A stretch of 40,049 nucleotides of DNA from Bacillota bacterium (GTDB lineage Bacteria; Bacillota; Dethiobacteria; Dethiobacterales; Dethiobacteraceae). A model generated the notes under the pieces. It was not told the origin of the DNA and ran no database searches. It was given only the letters and a program-made list of their open reading frames with translations. Positions 16,881 to 24,572 of the stretch are shown here, piece by piece. The DNA is taken from the NCBI GenBank assembly GCA_012522335.1, contig JAAYKP010000079.1, positions 1 to 40,049 of the forward strand, written 5' to 3'. The translations under genes were made by a program, and so were the position numbers. Numbering within the stretch: the first letter of the stretch is position 1; each line of letters starts with the position of its first letter.

Positions 16881-16896
16881 GCACTATATATTGTGT
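16881..16896. promoter_or_regulatory. NrdR box at the nrdJ transcription start
   Basis: GCACTATATATTGTGT matches the NrdR consensus ACACWATATATWGTGT at 15 of 16 positions. A weaker relative (about 10 of 16) lies at 16852-16867, between the -35 and -10 boxes; tandem boxes about three helical turns apart are typical of NrdR targets. NrdR-ATP/dATP bound here would block RNA polymerase. nrdR itself is not in the window. Confidence 0.85.
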
Positions 16897-16946
16897 TTAC
16901 TGCAATACATAAGTTATTTGATTACAAAAGAAAGTTGGGGATTAGC

Positions 16947-19331
16947 TTGGATGGTAACGGGAAAGTGCCAGAATCCTGGCCCAAAATGCAGTTGACGGCC
17001 ACAGCCAGAGTGATACTGGAAAAACGCTACCTGAAAAAAAACGAAGAACAGGTAGTAATAGAAGAGCCGGAGGATATGCTGTACAGAGTGGCCAGGGTTG
17101 TTGCTCAGGTTGAACAGCAGTATGGTAAGTCGGCTGAGGAAATAGAAGATCTGACTAAGCAGTTTTACGAACTGATGGCCAGGCTTGAGTTTATGCCAAA
17201 CTCACCGACCTTAATGAATGCAGGCAGAGATTTAGGGCAGTTAAGTGCCTGTTTTGTTCTGCCGGTAGATGACAGTATGGAAGCTATTTTTGATGCGATA
17301 AAATATGCTGCCATCATTCATAAGTCTGGCGGAGGTACCGGTTTCAGTTTTTCCCGCCTGCGTCCGAAAAACAGTACTGTGCGTTCTACCGGTGGTGTCG
17401 CCTCCGGACCGGTTAGTTTTATGAAGGTCTTTAATGCTGCCACCGAGGCCGTCAAGCAGGGCGGTACCCGCCGCGGCGCCAATATGGGTATTTTACGGGT
17501 AGATCATCCTGATATTATTGAATTTATCCAATGTAAAGAAGACAATAGTGAGATTACTAACTTTAATATTTCCGTAGGTCTCACGGAAGAATTTATGCAG
17601 GCCCTTAAAGAACGGCGGAATTATGATTTAGTGGATCCGCATACGAAAAAAATTGTGGCGCAAATCTCTGCCGTTGAGGTTTTTAATAAAATTGTTGATC
17701 ATGCTTGGCGCAATGGCGAACCAGGGGTAATCTTTTTAGACCGGTTGAACAAAGATAACCCTACCCCTCAATTAGGCGATATTGAAGCAACAAATCCCTG
17801 TGGTGAGCAGCCGCTGTTACCTAATGAAGCTTGTAATCTTGGCTCTGTTAACTTAAAAGTGATGGTAAAAGAGCAGGAGGGAGAATTAGTTGTTGACTGG
17901 GAACGTTTAGCTGCAGTGACCCGACTGGCGGTGCGTTTCCTTGATAATGTCATTGATGCCAATAAGTATCCGCTGGAAATGATAGAAAAAATGGTGCTGG
18001 GTAATCGTAAAATCGGCCTGGGTGTGATGGGCTTTGCCGATTTGTTATCTCAACTGCAGATTCCCTATGCCTCGGCAGAAGCGGTGGAGTACGCAGAAAG
18101 AATCATGAAGTTTATTCAGCTGCAGGGATCCCTGGAATCGGAACGGTTGGCTAATGAGCGGGGAACTTTTCCTAACTATGAGGGTTCAATTTATGATGGT
18201 AAGCGGAAAATGCGCAATGCGACCATCACGACCATTGCCCCCACCGGTACTATTTCCATGATTTGTGGTGCCTCAAGTGGTGTCGAACCCATTTTTGCCG
18301 TGGCCTATACAAAAAATGTTTTAGACGGCACTGCTTTTGTGGAAGTTAATCCGATTTTTGAACGTTATGCTCAGGAGTATGGTTTTGCCTCTCCCCAATT
18401 ACTGGCTAAAATTGCCGAAACAGGTTCCGTCCAAGGGTTAGCTGAAGTGCCCGCATGGGTGCAGAAAATTTTCCTGACAGCGGCGGAGATTGCGCCGGAA
18501 TGGCATATTCGTATTCAGGCCGCCTTCCAGAAATACACCGATAATGCGGTATCCAAAACTATTAACTTTGCCAATTCAGCAACCCGGGAGGATGTTGCCA
18601 CCGCTTTTCAGCTGGCTTATGAACTAAACTGTAAGGGACTGACTGTTTACCGTGACGGCAGCCGGGAGGAGCAGGTGCTGTCCGCCGGTACTGCTAAGGG
18701 TAAAAAGGCAGATGATACGGCTGCCGGCCAAGTGCCGCCGCCTAACTCGATCACTCCCCGGCCGCGACCGGAAGTGACAATGGGAGTAACAGAGAAAATT
18801 AAAATTGGCTGCGGCAATCTATATGTCAGCGTTAATGCGGATGAACAGGGTATTTGCGAGATCTTTACCAACACCGGCCGGGCGGGCGGTTGTGCCTCCC
18901 AATCAGAGGCGACAGCGCGGTTAATTTCTATCTCCTTACGCTCCGGTATTTCCATCAACTCCATCCTAGATCAGATCAAAGGTATTCGCTGTGCCGCCTG
19001 TATTCGCCGTGAAGGGGTTAAGGTCATGTCCTGCCCCGATGCCATTGCACGGGTTATTGAGAAGTATATGGATGTAGGCAGTAACGACCAGGGACAAGCA
19101 GTAGCAAAGAACGGCGCCAATGGTAATGGTTTGTCCAAGGCACTGGAGAAACTATCTGAGGTGGCCGCCAGATCCGGTGAGTATGTAAAAAAGATACCTG
19201 TGAACAGCTTGAAAAGAAAAGCCAGCTCAGGTGTGGCTGTTGACCAAGCCTGCCCGGACTGCGGCATGCCGATCAATCATGAAAGCGGCTGTGTTGTCTG
19301 TATACATTGTGGCTACTCTAAATGCGGTTAA
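16947..19331 (+). CDS. nrdJ: Adenosylcobalamin-dependent ribonucleotide reductase (class II)
   Basis: This large enzyme (about 794 residues from TTG 16947, or 812 from GTG 16893) makes deoxyribonucleotides and needs vitamin B12 but no oxygen. Active-site residues in NPCGEQPLLPNEACNLGSVN: N283, C285 (thiyl), E287 and C296, whose redox partner is C102; the IAPTGTI and GGGTGFSFSRLRP motifs are present. A TSCPD domain follows (about 610-690), then a C-terminal zinc ribbon and a redox CGYSKC tail. The TTG start is preferred because GGGG lies 6 nt before it; GTG 16893 overlaps the NrdR box and has no ribosome site. It is under NrdR control. Confidence 0.93.
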   Translation: MDGNGKVPESWPKMQLTATARVILEKRYLKKNEEQVVIEEPEDMLYRVARVVAQVEQQYGKSAEEIEDLTKQFYELMARLEFMPNSPTLMNAGRDLGQLSACFVLPVDDSMEAIFDAIKYAAIIHKSGGGTGFSFSRLRPKNSTVRSTGGVASGPVSFMKVFNAATEAVKQGGTRRGANMGILRVDHPDIIEFIQCKEDNSEITNFNISVGLTEEFMQALKERRNYDLVDPHTKKIVAQISAVEVFNKIVDHAWRNGEPGVIFLDRLNKDNPTPQLGDIEATNPCGEQPLLPNEACNLGSVNLKVMVKEQEGELVVDWERLAAVTRLAVRFLDNVIDANKYPLEMIEKMVLGNRKIGLGVMGFADLLSQLQIPYASAEAVEYAERIMKFIQLQGSLESERLANERGTFPNYEGSIYDGKRKMRNATITTIAPTGTISMICGASSGVEPIFAVAYTKNVLDGTAFVEVNPIFERYAQEYGFASPQLLAKIAETGSVQGLAEVPAWVQKIFLTAAEIAPEWHIRIQAAFQKYTDNAVSKTINFANSATREDVATAFQLAYELNCKGLTVYRDGSREEQVLSAGTAKGKKADDTAAGQVPPPNSITPRPRPEVTMGVTEKIKIGCGNLYVSVNADEQGICEIFTNTGRAGGCASQSEATARLISISLRSGISINSILDQIKGIRCAACIRREGVKVMSCPDAIARVIEKYMDVGSNDQGQAVAKNGANGNGLSKALEKLSEVAARSGEYVKKIPVNSLKRKASSGVAVDQACPDCGMPINHESGCVVCIHCGYSKCG

Positions 19332-19342
19332 ATAAATTCGCG

Positions 19343-19388
19343 ACCCGGCTAAAAGTAAGCAATTTACTTTAGCCGGGTTTTTTGTTTT
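19343..19388 (+). terminator. Terminator of nrdJ
   Basis: A long stem (19343-19358 with 19364-19378, one bulged A) is followed by TTTTTTGTTTT, a classic rho-independent terminator 11 bp after the nrdJ stop. Confidence 0.95.
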
Positions 19389-19415
19389 AGTAAATTTTTC
19401 TGATTATGCTGTAGA

Positions 19416-19471
19416 TATTGACATATGCCCAAAATGTTGTATAATAGAAGTGAATAGGGCATATGTCAATA
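19416..19471 (+). promoter_or_regulatory. Promoter bracketed by two perfect inverted operator arms (DUF5320 gene)
   Basis: The -35 TTGACA (19418-19423) and -10 TATAAT (19440-19445) are 16 bp apart. Perfect 15-bp inverted repeats, tattgacatatgccc (19416-19430) and gggcatatgtcaata (19457-19471), flank the promoter: the left arm covers the -35 box, the right arm lies just past the expected start near 19452. Each arm is itself an imperfect palindrome around CATATG (GRCATATGYC). Arm centres are 41 bp apart, about four helical turns. Two regulator dimers could therefore sit on the same face and repress cooperatively. The regulator is unknown; the DUF134 protein encoded next is a candidate. Confidence 0.85.
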
Positions 19472-19491
19472 ATGAAGGGAGGTTAGCTTAA

Positions 19492-19749
19492 ATGCCAGGT
19501 TGGGACGGAACAGGTCCGCTGGGACGTGGTCCATTAACCGGTAGGGGTTTTGGTCCGTGCGGCAGAGGTTATGCCGGCTTTGGAGGCGGAGGAAGAGGCC
19601 GTTGGTGCGGTTACAGCAGGGGATTTAGAGCAGAACCTGCATATTTACCTGCCGGCAAAGATTTTTTACTGGAAGAAAAAGAGATACTAGAACGAAGACT
19701 AAATTTTATTAAAGACAAATTAGCAGACCTGGAAGAGGAAGATGAGTAA
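19492..19749 (+). CDS. DUF5320 small Gly/Arg-rich protein
   Basis: This 85-residue protein begins MPGWDGTGPLGRGPLTGRGFG, the DUF5320 hallmark, with a Gly/Arg-rich N-terminal half that includes CGRG and RWCG cysteines, followed by a charged alpha-helical segment (about 55-85) likely to form a coiled coil. GGGAGG precedes the ATG. Genes of this family are commonly found with NifX/NifB-type iron-cluster proteins, DUF134 regulators and Mrp/NBP35 ATPases in anaerobes, from memory; the biochemical role is not known. Its own bracketed promoter and terminator make it a separate transcript. Confidence 0.88.
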   Translation: MPGWDGTGPLGRGPLTGRGFGPCGRGYAGFGGGGRGRWCGYSRGFRAEPAYLPAGKDFLLEEKEILERRLNFIKDKLADLEEEDE

Positions 19750-19777
19750 CAGGTTTTCATGCCTGTTACTCATTTTC
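19742..19777 (+). terminator. Terminator of the DUF5320 gene
   Basis: A 12-bp stem (19742-19753 with 19762-19773) overlaps the stop codon, has an 8-nt loop and is followed by TTTTCG. Transcription of the DUF134 gene may restart downstream. Confidence 0.75.
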
Positions 19778-19847
19778 GTGATATAATTGCATGGTAAGTG
19801 AACTGCTCTGAGAAGATTAATGAAACTGCTGACAGGGGTGAATAATA

Positions 19848-20216
19848 ATGGCAAGACCGCGAAAACGGCGCAAGGTTTGTTGTTTGCCGGAAAGGAATCT
19901 TTTTGGCCCATTAAGTTCGGTCCCGACGGATCAAGATGTAACGATCCTGACTGTAGATGAATTCGAGACAATACGTCTTATTGATTTAGAGGGCTTAAAG
20001 CAGGAAGAGTGCGCCGAGAGAATGAATGTGGCACGGACAACAGTGCAGCGTATTTATAATGATGCACGTAAAAGAATCGCTGAAGCCATAGTTAATGGCA
20101 GTGTACTAAAAATTGAGGGTGGAGATTACAAACTATATGATGAGAGCGAACGCGCTCATGGCTGTGGTCGCTGTCGCAGACGCAGATATGGTCAGCAAGG
20201 CAAATTTTGTCTGTAA
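19848..20216 (+). CDS. DUF134 family HTH protein
   Basis: This 122-residue DNA-binding-type protein starts [15 protein letters not shown], the DUF134 signature. It carries a sigma-70 region-4-like helix-turn-helix (about residues 40-85: [14 protein letters not shown], then [24 protein letters not shown]). The C-terminal tail is Cys/Arg-rich ([11 protein letters not shown]) and may bind an Fe-S cluster or metal together with the N-terminal CC. It would act as a redox- or cluster-responsive regulator; its targets are unknown, but the bracketed promoter 400 bp upstream is an attractive one. GGGGTG precedes the ATG. The stop is 14 nt before the ATPase start, so the two are co-transcribed. Confidence 0.9.
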   Translation: MARPRKRRKVCCLPERNLFGPLSSVPTDQDVTILTVDEFETIRLIDLEGLKQEECAERMNVARTTVQRIYNDARKRIAEAIVNGSVLKIEGGDYKLYDESERAHGCGRCRRRRYGQQGKFCL

Positions 20217-20230
20217 AGGAGAATAACCGT

Positions 20231-21067
20231 ATGAGTGAAAGTTGTAATCAGGACTGCAGCAGCTGTGGGAAGGACTGCAGTGACAGAAAAGAGGAAAGAA
20301 TTGACTTTTTGGTTAAACCGCATGAACTTAGTAAGATTAAGAGAGTTATAGGTGTACTCAGCGGAAAAGGTGGTGTGGGAAAATCACTGGTTACTTCCCT
20401 GTTGGCTGTATTGATGAGGAGGAAGGGCTATCGTAGTGCGATTTTGGATGCTGATATTACCGGCCCCTCCATCCCTAAAGCTTTTGGCCTGAAGCAGAAG
20501 GCCGCCGTCAGTGAAAAGGGGATTATCCCGGTCAAAAGCAGATCCGGTATTGATATAATTTCCATTAATATGTTACTGCCTAATGAAACCGATCCTGTTG
20601 TGTGGCGGGGACCTATGATTGCCGGTGTTGTGAAACAGTTTTGGACTGATGTGATCTGGGGCGACGTAGATCTCATGTTTATTGACATGCCGCCAGGCAC
20701 CGGTGATGTGCCCCTGACTGTATTTCAATCCATGGCTTTAGATGGCATTATCGTTGTCACGTCACCGCAAGAACTTGTGGGCATGATTGTTGCTAAAGCC
20801 GTTAAAATGGCAGAAATGATGAACATACCTATTTTAGGTATTGTAGAAAATATGTCTTATTTTAAATGTCCCGAATGTGAAAAAGAATATAAGTTGTTTG
20901 GTGACAGCCATTTAGAAGAGATTGCACAGCAGTATGGGATAAAGCTGTTGGCAAGAATACCAATTGATCCCCAACTAGCCCAGGCAGTTGACAAGGGTCA
21001 AATTGAAGATTTTTCCGGCAATTGGCTGGACAGTATAGCAGACAATTTGGAAAAAAGTTATGTCTAA
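20231..21067 (+). CDS. Mrp/NBP35-family Fe-S carrier ATPase
   Basis: This 278-residue P-loop NTPase is of the ApbC/NBP35 group, scaffolds or carriers for 4Fe-4S clusters. An N-terminal four-Cys motif (CNQDCSSCGKDC, residues 5-16) is as in NBP35, the deviant Walker A is SGKGGVGKS (about 49-57), then DADITGPS, MPPGTGD and a C-terminal CPEC, the inter-subunit cluster site. It would assemble or move clusters to targets in the cytoplasm. The start at 20231 follows AAAGGAG; an 8-residue extension to 20207 overlaps the previous gene. It lies in one operon with DUF134. With DUF5320 this makes a small Fe-S-linked cluster. Confidence 0.93.
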   Translation: MSESCNQDCSSCGKDCSDRKEERIDFLVKPHELSKIKRVIGVLSGKGGVGKSLVTSLLAVLMRRKGYRSAILDADITGPSIPKAFGLKQKAAVSEKGIIPVKSRSGIDIISINMLLPNETDPVVWRGPMIAGVVKQFWTDVIWGDVDLMFIDMPPGTGDVPLTVFQSMALDGIIVVTSPQELVGMIVAKAVKMAEMMNIPILGIVENMSYFKCPECEKEYKLFGDSHLEEIAQQYGIKLLARIPIDPQLAQAVDKGQIEDFSGNWLDSIADNLEKSYV

Positions 21068-21115
21068 AAGAAACTTGCTGCTCTGCCTGAGGGTAATAGT
21101 TGACAAGTAAGGTAT

Positions 21116-21144
21116 TTGTAAGGATTTATGCAGCATGCTATAAT
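21116..21144 (+). promoter_or_regulatory. Sigma-A promoter of the small winged-helix gene
   Basis: TTGTAA (21116-21121) and TATAAT (21139-21144) are separated by 17 bp, 40 bp before the small gene. It suggests transcription separate from the ATPase. Confidence 0.8.
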
Positions 21145-21184
21145 AAAATATGTTTAAGAGAAGTGAGAGAAAGGAAGGATAAGA

Positions 21185-21364
21185 ATGGATAGTTACGAAA
21201 AAGTTCTTGATTTCTTCAGCAAAGCAGACAAGCCTGTTAGCGCAGGAGAAGTAGCGGCTGCTACCGGTGTAGATAGAAAAGAAGTAGATAAAGTGATGAA
21301 AAAGCTAAAAAAAGAGGAGAAAATTGTTTCCCCGAAAAGATGTTACTGGCAGATCAATAAATAA
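21185..21364 (+). CDS. Small winged-helix protein (59 residues)
   Basis: ATG at 21185 follows AAAGGAAGG. The product, MDSYEKVLDFFSKADKP onward, reads as a compact winged helix: helix 1, a KPVSAGEVAAATGVDRKEV turn-helix (about 16-35), then KKEEKIVSPKRCYWQI as the wing. It resembles the stand-alone wHTH transcription-factor-like or ArsR/TrmB-like mini-domains in anaerobes. The single Cys53 is in the wing. It has its own promoter and follows the NBP35 gene by 117 bp, so it may regulate, or be linked to, that cluster. It is too short for a firm family call; codon use and ribosome site make it a real gene. Confidence 0.8.
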   Translation: MDSYEKVLDFFSKADKPVSAGEVAAATGVDRKEVDKVMKKLKKEEKIVSPKRCYWQINK

Positions 21365-21383
21365 AAAAGACTCTGTACATAAA

Positions 21384-21417
21384 AAAGTGCCCTGGCTATC
21401 ACGAGGGTGCTTTCTTT
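21384..21417 (+). terminator. Weak terminator of the winged-helix gene
   Basis: A 10-bp stem (21384-21393 with 21404-21413, two G-T pairs) has a 10-nt loop and is followed by CTTTG. Plausible but not strong. Confidence 0.5.
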
Positions 21418-21457
21418 GTAAGAAACACAACGCTCGCAGCCGGACCGGCAGAAACTG

Positions 21458-21486
21458 TTGACTAAAACAAACGGTCGTGATAAACT
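21458..21486 (+). promoter_or_regulatory. Sigma-A promoter for the riboswitch-ATPase unit
   Basis: TTGACT (21458-21463) and TAAACT (21481-21486) lie 17 bp apart, so transcription should start near 21494, just before the riboswitch. Confidence 0.75.
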
Positions 21487-21505
21487 TTCTACAATAGAAT
21501 TATTT

Positions 21506-21636
21506 GCCAGAGGGAGTAACGTCTGCTTAACAGCAGCATAAAGTCGTCATTACGGCCTTATGGCCCGGCTTTATTGTTTAAATCGTGAGACTCTGTGTCT
21601 GATCTGCCTAAGACAGATCTGGATGCAGAGTTTTTG
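21506..21636 (+). ncRNA. yybP-ykoY (Mn2+) riboswitch with terminator, upstream of a P-type ATPase
   Basis: Family hallmarks are present: GGGAGTA (21512-21518), a hairpin (21523-21527/21532-21536), and the AAAGTCG / CGGCTTT pairing (21540-21546 with 21566-21572) around TCATTACGG. CTCTG at 21591-21595 can pair with CAGAG at 21508-21512 to close helix P1, or with CAGAG at 21626-21630 to make a terminator that runs into TTTTT. Mn2+ binding, which stabilises P1, should thus prevent termination and switch the gene on. The rest of the 377-bp intergenic stretch (21365-21741) holds the promoter above and about 90 bp of leader with the ribosome site. Confidence 0.88.
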
Positions 21637-21741
21637 TCCTCTTAAGGGGACATGCTGTTAATGTTTTCGCAGCCGCCGCAGGCATAAATAATGAAGATAG
21701 CGAAATAACTAAGAAAACTGATGTGGAGAGGTGTTTTGGCC

Positions 21742-24405
21742 ATGTGGTTTACCAAATCCCGTGAAGAGGTGCTCAAAGAATTTGCTGTAGACCCGGCAGC
21801 AGGCCTGTCGAGTGAGGAAGCTCAATACAGACTGGCCAAGTATGGTGAAAACAAGCTTAAGGGTAAACCGAAAAAAGGCTTAGCAGCACTTTTTTTTGCC
21901 CAGCTGCAGGATATGCTGATCTATGTTTTGCTGGGGGCAACAGTAATAACTGTTCTAATAGGTGAGTATGTTGATGCCATTATTATTCTGTCAGTTGTGG
22001 TATTAAATGCCGTGATTGGAGTAGTGCAGGAATTTAAAGCAGAAAAAGCGATTGAAGCATTACAAAAGATGACGACGCCGAAAGCTGTTGTCCGACGGGA
22101 CGGTGAGGTTAAGGAGATTAATTCTGAGGAAGTGGTGCCCGGTGATATTGTCATCATCGATGCAGGCAGATATGTCCCGGCGGACCTGCGCCTCATCGAG
22201 AGTGTTAACCTGCAGATTGAGGAATCTGCCCTGACCGGTGAATCGGTGCCTGCGGATAAGAACGCAGATGAGCTGCATGAAGATCCTAAGACACCGCTGG
22301 GAGATAAATCTAATATGGCATTTATGTCAACCCTCGCCACTTATGGTCGCGGTGAAGGTGTCGTTGTTGCCAGCGGCATGGAAACAGAAGTTGGTAAAAT
22401 CGCCAAGATTCTTGACGAAGATCATGACGAACTGACTCCTTTACAAAAAAGGCTGGAAGAACTGGGCAAGGTATTAGGCTTTTTTGCCATTGGTATTTGC
22501 GCCTTAATCTTTGTGATTGCTTTATTCCAAAAAAGAGATCTCTTTGAAATGTTTTTAACGGCCATTAGTTTGGCGGTAGCTGCTATTCCGGAAGGACTGG
22601 CGGCAATCGTGGCTATAGTTTTAGCCCTGGGCGTCACCAGAATGTCCAAAATTAACGCCATCGTCAAAAAACTGCCTGCTGTGGAAACATTAGGTTCTGT
22701 CAATATTATTTGCTCTGATAAAACCGGCACTTTGACACAAAACAAAATGACAGTCGTCAAAACATATACTGCTAATAATTTAGCAGATGTTCCTAAAGTC
22801 GGCAGCGATTTCAGGATTACTAATATTGATAAAATTAATCTGATTAAAACCCTGGTTTTATGTTCTGATGCTACATATGAAAATGGGGAAGGTACAGGTG
22901 ATCCCACCGAAATTGCCTTAGTGGTTTTAGGCGAGCGCTTCAACCTTTCTAAAGCTAAATTAAACGCCGAACATCAGCGAGTCGCGGAGAAGCCCTTTGA
23001 TTCAGAGCGCAAGCTTATGTCTACGCTGAATAAAGAAGGAGATATCTACAGGGTACATACTAAGGGAGCTATTGATAACATCATTAATATTGCCAGCACC
23101 GCTCTGGTAGACGGGAAAGTTGTACCGTTAACAGAGTCGATGAAGGAGAAATTCCTGCAGGTAGCCGAGGAGATGTCAAATGATGCTTTGCGGGTACTGG
23201 GTGCTGCCTATAAAGATACTGCGGACATTATCGACCCTGACGAGATGGAAGAAGACCTGACTTTAATTGGCTTGGTAGGTATGATAGATCCACCGCGACT
23301 GGAAGTTAAGGAATCGATCAGGGTTGCCAAACTGGCCGGTATAACTCCGATTATGATTACCGGTGATCACCGCAATACTGCTGTGGCCATTGCGAAGGAG
23401 CTGGGCATTGCTGATAATCTGGAACAGAGTCTTCTCGGGGCGGAAATTGATGAAATGAGTGACGAAGAATTTGCGCAGAGAATTAATGATTATCGAGTGT
23501 TTGCCAGAGTTTCCCCAGAGCATAAGGTAAAGATTGTCAGAGCCTTCAAGTCGCACGGGAATATTGTTTCCATGACCGGTGACGGTGTGAATGATGCACC
23601 ATCTCTGAAATATGCAGATATCGGTGTAGCCATGGGTATTACCGGCACAGATGTTTCAAAGGGTGCCAGTGATATGATTTTAACTGATGACAACTTTACC
23701 ACCATCGTCCGGGCTATAGAAGAAGGCCGGAACATCTACAACAATATTAAAAAGGCGGTGATTTTCCTCCTTTCCTGTAATTTAGGTGAAGTAATCACTG
23801 TCTTTGCATCTATACTTTTCTTCTGGCCGGTACCCCTGCTGCCGACACAAATCTTATGGATCAACTTAATTACTGACTCCCTGCCGGCCATCGCCCTAGG
23901 TGTTGACCCTGGAGATAAAGATGTTATGAAAAAGCCGCCTCGTGATCCGAATGAAAGTTTCTTTGCTGAAGGGGCAGGAAGCAGGGCTATTATTGGCGGT
24001 ACCCTAATCGGCATCCTGACGCTCTTAGCCTTCTACTTTGGTTTAAAAGAACATGGCTACAGTCTTGGTTCAACAGCTATTCCTGAGACGGTTTTAACGT
24101 ATGCCAGAACCATGTCTTTTGTTGTCTTGGCTGCTTCTCAGCTCTTCTATTCCTTGTCGGTACGAAGTTCCAGCAAGTCGATTTTGCAGCTTGGTCTTTT
24201 CTCCAATATTTATTTAATTGGTGCCATCATTGTGGGCTTTATCCTGCAGTTTGGCGTTATTTCAGTGCCTTTTTTGGCCGATGCCTTTAAGGTCCAGAAT
24301 TTAAGCTTCCGTGATTGGGTTTTGGTTTTTGCTTTTGCCATCCTGCCGTTGATTGTCAATGAATTAATTAAGATGCTGACAAACAGACGAGAAGTGAGCA
24401 GGTAA
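21742..24405 (+). CDS. Cation-transporting P-type ATPase (Ca2+/Mn2+, PMR1/SERCA type)
   Basis: This inner-membrane pump of about 887 residues is of the P2A class. It has an N-terminal cation-ATPase domain, TGES (165-168), PEGLAA in M4 (283-288), the phosphorylated Asp326 in DKTGTLTQ, the MITGDHRNTA hinge and TGDGVNDAP. M5 has NLGEV and M6 has NLITDSLPAIALG, the Ca2+-ligand residues of SERCA, including the M5 Glu missing in Mn-selective PMR1. The start at 21742 follows GGAGAGGT; an ATG at 21721 lies inside that region. The Mn2+ riboswitch upstream predicts Mn2+ export as the physiological job, as for MntP and YoaB relatives; Ca2+ export is the alternative. Confidence 0.93.
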   Translation: MWFTKSREEVLKEFAVDPAAGLSSEEAQYRLAKYGENKLKGKPKKGLAALFFAQLQDMLIYVLLGATVITVLIGEYVDAIIILSVVVLNAVIGVVQEFKAEKAIEALQKMTTPKAVVRRDGEVKEINSEEVVPGDIVIIDAGRYVPADLRLIESVNLQIEESALTGESVPADKNADELHEDPKTPLGDKSNMAFMSTLATYGRGEGVVVASGMETEVGKIAKILDEDHDELTPLQKRLEELGKVLGFFAIGICALIFVIALFQKRDLFEMFLTAISLAVAAIPEGLAAIVAIVLALGVTRMSKINAIVKKLPAVETLGSVNIICSDKTGTLTQNKMTVVKTYTANNLADVPKVGSDFRITNIDKINLIKTLVLCSDATYENGEGTGDPTEIALVVLGERFNLSKAKLNAEHQRVAEKPFDSERKLMSTLNKEGDIYRVHTKGAIDNIINIASTALVDGKVVPLTESMKEKFLQVAEEMSNDALRVLGAAYKDTADIIDPDEMEEDLTLIGLVGMIDPPRLEVKESIRVAKLAGITPIMITGDHRNTAVAIAKELGIADNLEQSLLGAEIDEMSDEEFAQRINDYRVFARVSPEHKVKIVRAFKSHGNIVSMTGDGVNDAPSLKYADIGVAMGITGTDVSKGASDMILTDDNFTTIVRAIEEGRNIYNNIKKAVIFLLSCNLGEVITVFASILFFWPVPLLPTQILWINLITDSLPAIALGVDPGDKDVMKKPPRDPNESFFAEGAGSRAIIGGTLIGILTLLAFYFGLKEHGYSLGSTAIPETVLTYARTMSFVVLAASQLFYSLSVRSSSKSILQLGLFSNIYLIGAIIVGFILQFGVISVPFLADAFKVQNLSFRDWVLVFAFAILPLIVNELIKMLTNRREVSR

Positions 24406-24437
24406 ATATTATAACCGGTTTAACAAAGCACAAAGGA

Positions 24438-24470
24438 AACGGGGGCGGATACAAAGTGTCCGCCCCCGTT
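24438..24470 (+). terminator. Terminator of the P-type ATPase gene
   Basis: A GC-rich stem of 12-15 bp (24438-24452 with 24456-24470) has a 3-nt loop; the T-run behind it is weak. It lies 33 bp after the stop and within any upstream extension of the MFS frame, which supports the downstream start for that gene. Confidence 0.85.
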
Positions 24471-24572
24471 CTGCTGTTCCCAGAAAAAAACAAAATATCT
24501 GTTTTGGTAGTGGGGGATGCTACAGCTAAGAGGATGCTTTTTGGCAAACTAATTCAAAGGAGCGTTTACCTC

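Noticed and set aside
24456-24572. Upstream extension of the MFS gene (extra 39 residues)
   Set aside because: It runs through the ATPase terminator hairpin and has no membrane or family resemblance; the ATG at 24573 has a ribosome site.
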